From assembly GCF_025463825.1 (NCBI RefSeq), contig NZ_JAODBG010000042.1:1-38404 (forward strand): a DNA stretch of 38,404 nt, read 5' to 3'. The position numbers and the translations under genes were made by a program. The first letter of the stretch is position 1. Every line of letters starts with the position of its first letter. The stretch comes from Cryobacterium sp. (GTDB lineage Bacteria > Actinomycetota > Actinomycetes > Actinomycetales > Microbacteriaceae). The notes beneath the pieces are model-generated. The model saw only the letters and a program-made list of their open reading frames with translations, had not been told where the DNA came from and did not search any database. Of this stretch, positions 32,628 through 38,404 are shown in pieces.

Positions 32628-33328
32628 TCAGGACGTCAACACAGCCGAGAAGAACTTCTCGATGACCAGAAACGATGCAAATGCCGTCGGCCGAGCGCCG
32701 TGGGTGCGGGTGCTCTGCACCTGGGCGTGAGCGGTGGGCTCTGACTCGAGCCGGCCGGAGTCCAGCCGCCGGGTACCTTGTTGAGCCCGGCCGAATTGAG
32801 GAAGCCGTGCCCGAATCCCTCGATGAGGTACAGGGTCACGTCGGCGCCGATGGCGGCCAACGCGTCATAGAGGGCGATGCTCTGAGTGGCGGGCACGAGG
32901 GGGTCGGCCGCGCCGTGCATGATCAGGAACGGCGGCGCCTCGTTGCCGACCTGCCGGGCGGGGCTGGCCTGGATCGCGAGGTCGGTGTGCTCGGCCGGGG
33001 CACCACCCAGCAGGCCAGCGGTCGGCGGGTTGTCCTGGTCGGGTGCGAGCAGGTCGGCCGCGCCGTAACCGTCCATGACGGCCTGCACGCCGGCGCCGAC
33101 CGGGCTCGGCTGCTCGCCGTCGAGCGTGGCGACCGGCCCGAGCAGACCGGCGAGCGCGGCGAGGTGCCCGCCGGCCGAGGAACCCCAGAGGCCGATCGCG
33201 TCGGGCCGGATCCCGTAGTCGGCGGCGGGCCGCACGATGTCAAGGAACAGGCCGGGCGCGAACTCGATGTCGAGCTGGGAGTTCGCGGGCGCGACGGCGG
33301 GCGCCGGTTCTGCTGATTGTTCTGGCAT
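32628..33328 (-). pseudogene. Alpha/beta hydrolase (BD-FAE/lipase type) with internal deletion and 3' frameshift
   Basis: The N-terminus LDIEFAPGLFLDIVRP jumps directly to AADYGIRPDAIGLWGSSAGG (nucleophile Ser in GSSAGG). About 75 residues with the HGGG oxyanion motif are missing, in frame. The triad Asp (MHGAADPLVPATQS) and His (IEGFGHGFLN) are kept. Near 32775 the frame shifts; the true tail continues in the next frame as LDSGRLESEPTAHAQVQSTR and PTAFASFLVIEKFFSAVL to a stop at 32628. Two independent lesions make it non-functional. It was the last gene of the minus-strand operon that runs leftward from 38 kb. Confidence 0.78.
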
Positions 33329-33343
33329 GGATTCCTTTTCGTC

Positions 33344-34863
33344 TCAGGCGGCCGGGGAGGCGGGTCGGGTGATCGAGCGGTAGCGCTCGCGTCGGCGCCG
33401 CAGGCGCTCACCAGCGTCGAGCGCCCGGAGCTCGGGCAGCAGCTGTTCGATGGTGCGCCCGACCCGGCGGCTGAATTCGGCCGGTTCCGCCGCAGCATCC
33501 GGCAATTCCGGCACGATCCAGTCGACGATGCCGGCGTCCTGCAGGGCGACGGCGCCGATCCGCTGTGATTCGGCCATCTCGGCGGCATGGTTGGTGTCGC
33601 CGTGCATGATGGCGCTGGCCCCCTCGGGCGGCAGTGGAGCGAGCCAGGCATGCTGGCGGCGATGGTGAGGTCACTCGGCAGCAGCGCGAGGGCGCCGCCG
33701 CCGGTGCCCTCGCCCAGGAGCACGGCGACGGTGGGCGCGGGATGGGTGACGAGGCTCTCGAGCGTGCGGGCGATCTCGCCGGCGAGGCCGCCTTCCTCCG
33801 CTTCCTTCGAGAGGGCGGCTCCCGGCGTGTCGATGATAGTGACCAGGGGCAGGCCGAGTTCGGCCGACAGCCGCTGGCCGCGCTGGGCCTGGCGGAGGGC
33901 GGCCGGTCCCCAGGGCGTGCCGGAGCGTTGGGCGTGGCGGTCCTGTCCGACCACCACACACGGGATGGCGCCGAACCGGGCGATGGCGAGCAGCAGCCCG
34001 TCGCTGGACTCGCCCTGGCCGGTTCCGCTGAGGTGCACAACATCGGTGGCGGCGTACCGCAGCACGCTGCGCACGCCGGGCCGGCCGCGGTCCCGGCTGC
34101 TGGTGATCGATGCGGCGGCGCTGATCGCGGCGCCCCGATATTGCTCGAGCGGCGCATCCGTGGCCTGGCCGGGCTCTGCTGCGGGATGCGGGGCGAGGAG
34201 GGTGCCGAGGATCCGGGCGATGAACCCCGGCAGTCGGCCGGGCGGGAGGACCCCGTCGATGACGCCGTGCCGGTAGAGGTTCTCGGCGGTCTGCACGCCG
34301 TCGGGAAAGGGTTCGCCGTAGATCGCCGCGTAGACCCGCGGGCCCAGGAAGCCAAGCAGGGCGCCGGGTTCGGCGACGGTGACGTGCCCGAGCGAGCCCC
34401 AGCTCGCCATCACCCCGCCGGTCGTGGGGTGACGCAGGTACACCAGGTACGGCAGGCCGGCCCGTTTGTGCGCGGCCACTGCGGCCGTGATGGCCACCAT
34501 GGCGACGAACGCGGGGGTGCCCTCCTGCATCCGGGTGCCGCCGGAGGCCGGCCCGGCCAGCAGGGGAATGCGTTCCCGAGTGGCGCGTTCGATGGCGGTG
34601 ATGAGCCGGTCGGCCGCGTCGATGCCGATAGAGCCGCCGAGGAAGGCGAAATCGCTGACGATCAGGGCCACCCGGTGGCCGCCGACCCGGCACTCGCCGG
34701 TGATGACCGACTCGTCGGCGTCGCTCTTCGCTCGGGCGCGTTCGAGGTCGGACGTATACGGTTCGGCCCGCGGTCGCGGCGGGATCGGCTCGTCCCAGGA
34801 ACGGAAGCTGCCCTCGTCCCCGACGAGTCCAATGAGCCCAGCGGCCGAGAGCGGTGCGGTCAC
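33344..34863 (-). pseudogene. Fused acyl-CoA carboxyltransferase (AccD-AccA type) with a 3' frameshift
   Basis: The protein of about 505 residues joins a beta-type half (VGGHRVALIVSDFAFLGGSI, LLAGPASGGTRMQEGTPAFV, TTGGVMASWGSLGHVTVAEP) to an alpha-type half (ARFGAIPCVVVGQDRHAQRS, LPLVTIIDTPGAALSKEAEE, LLGEGTGGGALALL). Near 33648 one base is missing, so the correct continuation HAWLAPLPPEGASAIMHGDT, NHAAEMAESQRIGAVALQDA is in another frame, ending at 33344. GAAGGAGG precedes the GTG start, which overlaps the CaiB stop (GTGA). No zinc finger is present. The substrate acyl-CoA is unknown. Apart from the single base the gene is complete, so this lesion alone could be a sequencing error. Confidence 0.82.
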
Positions 34864-35788
34864 GAAGCCTCCTTCGAGTGCCTGGCCGCAATTCTCTCGC
34901 GAATCACCGGGCCGTGCTCGTCGAGCGTCGGCGGCGCGCGGTGGCCGCGGAAGGTGACCTCCTGCTCGGCGTCGCCGGGTTCACCGAAGAAGCGCAGCGG
35001 CGGACCGGGCAGGGTTACCGGGCCGAGACTGGAGTGCTCCACGTCGATGAGCAAGCCCTGCGAAGCCACCTGGTCCCAGGCGTAGACCTCGTCGAGGGTG
35101 CGCACTCTACCGGCCGGGATCCCGGCCGCCGGGTGCCCTGGAAGGCGTGCACGCCGACGAGCGCGGAGAGCAGGGAGGCACGCACGACGCCGCCGCGGCC
35201 GGTGGCTTCGCGTTCGTAGAGGGCGGAGACCACCCCGAACGCGCCGTAGATGCCCGAGAGCAGGTCGCCGATCGGCACGCCCACCCGTTGCGGGTCATCC
35301 GGCCCCGATCCGGTGATGGACGTGATCCCGACCTCGCCCTGGGCGATCTGGTCGTAGCCAGCCCGCCCGCCCTCCGGCCCGTCGTGGCCGAAGCCCGTGA
35401 TCGAGAGGATCACCAGGCGCGGGTTCATCTCCAGCAACCGGTCGTTCGAGTAGCCCAACCGGTCCATCACCCCGGTCCGGAAGTTCTCGATCAGGACGTC
35501 CGCGTCCCGGATCAGGGCGTCGAGCACCACCCGGTCGGCCGGCGCCTTCAGGTCGAGGGCGATGGATTCCTTTCGGTTGCAGGAAAGGAAGTAGGTGGAC
35601 TCAAGGGCGTCGGGGACGCCGACAAACGGCGGCCCCCAGCCGCGGGTGTCATCGCCGGAACCCGGAGTCTCGACCTTGATCACCCGGGCGCCGAGATCGC
35701 CCAGCATCATGCCCGCCTGCGGGCCGGCAAGAGCGCGGCTGAGGTCGAGCACCACAGTGCCCGCCAGCGCGCCATCCGTGCCGCTCAT
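34860..35788 (-). pseudogene. CaiB/BaiF-type (class III) CoA-transferase with internal deletion
   Basis: The N-terminal part is well preserved: VVLDLSRALAGPQAGMMLGD, LGARVIKVETPGSGDDTRGW, the catalytic-Asp region FLSCNRKESIALDLKAPADR, and IENFRTGVMDRLGYS. After VVRASLLSALVGVHAFQGTR (near 35130) about 100 residues are missing and the frame changes. The end resumes as AGIPAGRVRTLDEVYAWDQV and on to LPGPPLRFFGEPGDAEQEV. Usual length is about 390 residues. Its start overlaps the DUF3500 stop by 4 bp (ATGA) and its stop overlaps the carboxyltransferase start, showing tight operon coupling before decay. Confidence 0.8.
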
Positions 35789-36892
35789 GACGCGTCCTCG
35801 CGCAACAGGCCGCCGTAGTCGCCGCCGTTGGGGGTACGCACCCCGGTGTGCACGTGGAACCGGGCCGGGGTGCGGTTGCTGAGGAAGACCCCGCAGTGGT
35901 GGCCGAGTTCGACCAGGATCACCGGGCTCTGGATGCGGACGTAGAACGGCTCGTCCTCGGCCCAGCCGCCGATCCAGGAGAACCAGGTCTCGTCGAAGCG
36001 GGCGGTCACCTCGCGCAGCCGGGCGGCCAGCACCCCGGGCGGCAGGTGGTCGAGAAAGGCCGCGACCAGCTCGGTGGCCCGGTCCTGGTCGGCGGGGCTC
36101 AGTTCTGTCACCCGGATGCCTTCCAGCGGGATCACCCGGTTGTCCTGGAAGCATCCGCCCAGGTGCCGTTCGTCGCCGGGGTGCAGCCGGCCGGCCGGCA
36201 TCGCCGGGTCGACCATGGTCGAGTAGACCTGCGCCTGCTTCTGCTGGGCCGGGGCGAGGGAGGTCATCAGGGTACGGGCCAGATCGATACGGTCGCTGAA
36301 GACGTTGATCGGGCCGACGGGGCTGTCGGGAATCGTGGACGGTTCGGCCCCGAGGAAGACCGGCGAGAGCACCATCCGGTCGCCCTCGGCCATGCAATTC
36401 AGGCCGAGGTAATGCCCGAACAGCTGCCAGCCCCACGGCTGGGTGCCGGACGGGTGCCGTAGAGGGCGATATTCTAGCTGCCCTCGTTCATGACGGCAGG
36501 CAGGCCGATGATGCCCCCGAGGTAGCCGTTGATCCACATCAGGGTGCGCACCCGTTCGTAGCCGACCTCGCTCAGGCTGGCGCGCACGAGCTCGAGCGCC
36601 CGGTCGCGCGGGTGCGGGTCGAGGTCTTCGAGGCGGAGGCCGGTGTCGTGCTGCAGGAACTCGGGGTTGGCCCAGGTGCGCCACTCGTGCGCCCGCAGCG
36701 GGTGATGACGCCGTCGGTGCTGATCCCCCGGTACGGCTCGGGGTATTTGGTGGCCCAGTCGAGAATCATCGGCCCGGCGAACGGGTCGCTCTTCACGACC
36801 TCCGCGTACTCGCGGTAGCTGAGCCCGCGGAAGCCGCTGATGCGCGGGTCGTCTTCGGGGAACAGGTGCTCGCGAAAGTCAGTCGCGACCAT
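35785..36892 (-). pseudogene. DUF3500 family protein with two frameshifts and a nonsense codon
   Basis: The reconstructed protein of about 369 residues follows DUF3500: FREHLFPEDDPRISGFRGLS, LDWATKYPEPYRGISTDGVI, then in other frames LMWINGYLGGIIGLPAVMNE, GTQPWGWQLFGHYLGLNCMA, and GGCFQDNRVIPLEGI. Lesions are a lost G in a G-run near 36700, a TAG at 36474-36476 where relatives have Tyr (NEGS-Y-NIALYG), and a lost G in the run at 36452-36454. Both frameshifts lie in G-runs and may be sequencing artefacts; the nonsense codon does not fit that explanation. The biochemical role of DUF3500 is not established. Confidence 0.75.
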
Positions 36893-37352
36893 GGGCGGTT
36901 ACCTCCTCCCGCGGGTGCGCTGCGGCCGCGACCGGGCGGTGCCCGGCGGCGACGGCGATGGCTCCGGCGACCACGGCCGGGTCCTCTCCTCGCCAGGCTA
37001 CGTGCTGGTCGGGTCGCACGAGCACCGCGGACGCCTGCCAGGCCACCTCGGGATGCGCGGCGAAGTCGAGGGTCAGCACCCTCACCGGGATTCCGGAGCC
37101 CGCCTCCGCGGCGGCCGCAGCGCGGGCGAACGCGTCGGCGGCGCGCGCCGCGGCATCGACGAGGAGCGTGAACCAGGGCCCGAGCGCGTCATAGAGCGAG
37201 TCGGCACCGAGCCAGGTATGCGGCAGCAGGCTGCCCGGGCGGGTCGCCGCGAGATAGCGGATCGGATCCTCCGGTTGGGCGGGAGAGCCGTCGTCGATGA
37301 CGATTGGCGAGTCGGGGTACTGGTAGCCGAGCACCAGGCCCAGCGAATTGAA
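36879..37352 (-). pseudogene. C-terminal stump of an FAD-dependent aromatic monooxygenase
   Basis: Only about 155 residues remain: FNSLGLVLGYQYPDSPIVID, PIRYLAATRPGSLLPHTWLG, SLYDALGPWFTLLVD, and LVRPDQHVAWRGEDP near the end. This is the C-terminal domain of MhpA/TfdB-type hydroxylases, including the terminal LVRPDQHVAWR motif. The FAD-binding and substrate domains (about 370 residues) are missing. Immediately upstream in frame lies a TAA at 37353-37355, inside the junction with the FAH-family remnant. Its stop overlaps the DUF3500 start by 14 bp. Confidence 0.75.
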
Positions 37353-37999
37353 TTAGCTGCGCTTCACCTCGAGGTTGAACGCTATGGCGGGCTGAACCTC
37401 GGTGCCGTTCACCCGGGTGATCACCTGCAACCCGTCGCGCAGGTCGCCGACCTCGTCGCGGCTGACGAGGGGCCCATGGGACCGGAGAAGTCGCCGTTCT
37501 TGCCGAGGGTTCACTGCGCGGTGAGCTTCTGGGCGCGCCGTGCGGTGAGGTCGTTGAACGTGGAGTAGCCGAAGACGGCGGCCTCGGCGGTGTCGGCATC
37601 CGCTGACTCGATGCGACGGCCGACGACGGCGGCCACCTCGCCCTCCCAGTCCAGGCCGGCTTCACCGGCGGGCACCGGGGCGGCCACTCCGCCCACGCTC
37701 AGCGAGGCGGTCCAGCGGCCGAAGAGGGTGGGGTACTCGGGGACGGCGAAGGACCCTTCGGCGGCGTGCGCCCGGTAGTTCAGGCCGACGCAGATCACGC
37801 GGGCCGCCGGCTGGATGAGGGGGACTTCGCGCACCTCGCTGCGCAGCACCCGGGCGCCGGAGGTCGATGTCGCGCGCTCCTGCCAGCCGAACGGGTCGGC
37901 CCAGAACTCCTCGAGGGTGGCGAGCGGGGTCACGTACTCCCCGTCCAGCAGGCCGATCCTGCTCTGGTAATCGTCATCGGCGATGCCCATGAATTTCAT
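37353..37999 (-). pseudogene. Fumarylacetoacetate hydrolase-family protein, nonsense and truncation
   Basis: The gene begins at ATG 37999 (AGAGGA upstream) with MKFMGIADDDYQSRIGLLDG. FAH motifs follow: PAARVICVGLNYRAHAAEG, YPTLFGRWTASLSVGG, and AGLDWEGEVAAVVGRRI with the metal-binding Glu residues. At 37511-37513 the conserved Trp after KLTAQ is TGA. The frame continues TLGKNGDFSGPMG, then loses a base near 37472 and goes on LVSRDEVGDLRDGLQVITRV before leaving homology at PAIAFNLEVKRS and a TAA. The last 80 or so residues are gone. Such enzymes hydrolyse or decarboxylate ring-cleavage products, fitting the adjacent aromatic monooxygenase stump. Confidence 0.8.
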
Positions 38000-38183
38000 G
38001 TCGCGTCCTCTTCTGGTGTCTGTTCCGCGGCGTTGCGGTGCCGGCGAGGCCCGGGTTGGTGCTGAGTCATCCGGGCCGACTGACAACATTCAAAGTGATC
38101 GACGGGCCCCGCCGCACGAACCTGGATTCCATTGGTTGGGAGAATCGCCGCCCGACTGCCCGGCAGGCACGCGCACCCGCGAG

Positions 38184-38251
38184 CAACTGTTACCGCTGCG
38201 GACAAGTGGTCCCGGCACACCGGACGCAGAAGTCCGATTCGGTGACAGTTG
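38184..38251. repeat. 68-bp nested palindromic repeat, copy C
   Basis: It has the same length and orientation as copies A and B, with termini CAACTGTTACCG and GGTGACAGTTG and the shared core CCCGGCACACCGG (38212-38224). It is more diverged: GCGGACAAGTG replaces GCGGACAATTG and the inner right arm is degraded (AGAAGTCCGA). It lies between the FAH-family remnant and the last gene, in a 319-bp intergenic region that otherwise shows no gene. Confidence 0.75.
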
Positions 38252-38318
38252 CGATATTGCCCTGTGGATAAGGTGACGTTTCCTCACATATAGCCCTGAT
38301 TCGTGGGAGAATGTGGGT

Positions 38319-38404
38319 ATGGACGAAGATCTGGCAGGTGGTTCCACAGCAGCGACGGGAGGCCCTCCCGCCGCACCGCCCCCGGCCGACTGGAACACCA
38401 GCCT
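38319..38404 (+). CDS. N-terminus of an unidentified protein (runs off the right edge)
   Basis: An ATG at 38319 opens a frame reading MDEDLAGGSTAATGGPP and onward to the edge, an acidic then Ala/Pro-rich start. GGGAGA lies ten bases upstream. A competing ATG at 38311 in another frame gives an Arg-rich product and sits too close to that site. The style recalls the start of DUF222/HNH endonuclease-like proteins that are frequent in Microbacteriaceae, but 28 residues cannot show it. Confidence 0.4.
   Translation, partial: MDEDLAGGSTAATGGPPAAPPPADWNTS

Noticed and set aside
32923-33343. Extension of the carboxyltransferase frame by about 140 codons past 33344
   Set aside because: After the frameshift near 33648 this frame is a Pro/Ser/Arg-rich shadow of the correct carboxyltransferase tail and of the hydrolase gene.

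Overview
The window is high-GC DNA with dense genes, many GTG starts and 4-bp ATGA/GTGA gene overlaps. The gene content (actinobacterial CtaF, a HutC/DasR-type GntR regulator beside nag genes, pcaIJF with an IclR regulator) points to Actinomycetota, most likely a Micrococcales/Microbacteriaceae member such as a Cryobacterium-like organism. The genus is inferred from sequence flavour only. No rRNA, tRNA, CRISPR array or intact insertion sequence was seen.

Layout. (1) 0-4.5 kb: the start of an unidentified gene, a pdxH-like gene, and an N-acetylglucosamine locus. In that locus nagA, nagB and the GntR regulator are intact but the PTS transporter survives only as remnants on both sides of the regulator. 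(2) 4.6-6.4 kb: fetB-like permease, then azlC-azlD. (3) 6.4-18 kb: the best-preserved and most interesting block. It holds split transketolase, FGGY kinase, DUF2291 protein, a ribose-type ABC importer, a xylose-isomerase-like TIM-barrel protein and a SorC-type regulator, followed by an RbsD/FucU mutarotase and a zinc dehydrogenase that diverge from each other. The set matches the isomerase-kinase-transketolase route known for D-apiose, so I read it as a branched-pentose (probably apiose) catabolic island. (4) 18-19.4 kb: a stand-alone sigma region-4 protein behind a structured leader, and a secreted SGNH hydrolase. (5) 19.4-24.6 kb: a decayed sugar block with an intact manD. Around it lie a broken gluconokinase, a broken mutarotase, a sugar symporter stump fused head to head with a GH3 stump, and a frameshifted TIM-barrel gene and methyltransferase. 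(6) 24.7-29.8 kb: intact sulfide:quinone oxidoreductase, a YkvA protein, and the lower beta-ketoadipate operon pcaI-pcaJ-pcaF with an IclR regulator. (7) 29.9-31.6 kb: an internally deleted SDR, and GH43 and carboxylesterase stumps fused head to head. (8) 31.6-32.6 kb: intact pncC-like gene and ctaF. (9) 32.6-38 kb: a minus-strand operon of six genes, apparently for aromatic or acyl-CoA catabolism, in which every member carries lesions. (10) The start of an unidentified gene at the right edge.

Two themes stand out. First, intact catabolic operons alternate with blocks of remnants carrying in-frame internal deletions, head-to-head double truncations, nonsense codons and single-base losses, many of the last in C/G runs. 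Some single-base losses may be sequencing errors, but the deletions and nonsense codons are not of that kind. Second, a 68-bp nested palindromic element occurs three times (22673, 23634, 38184) with identical length. Two copies bracket one TIM-barrel gene as direct repeats.
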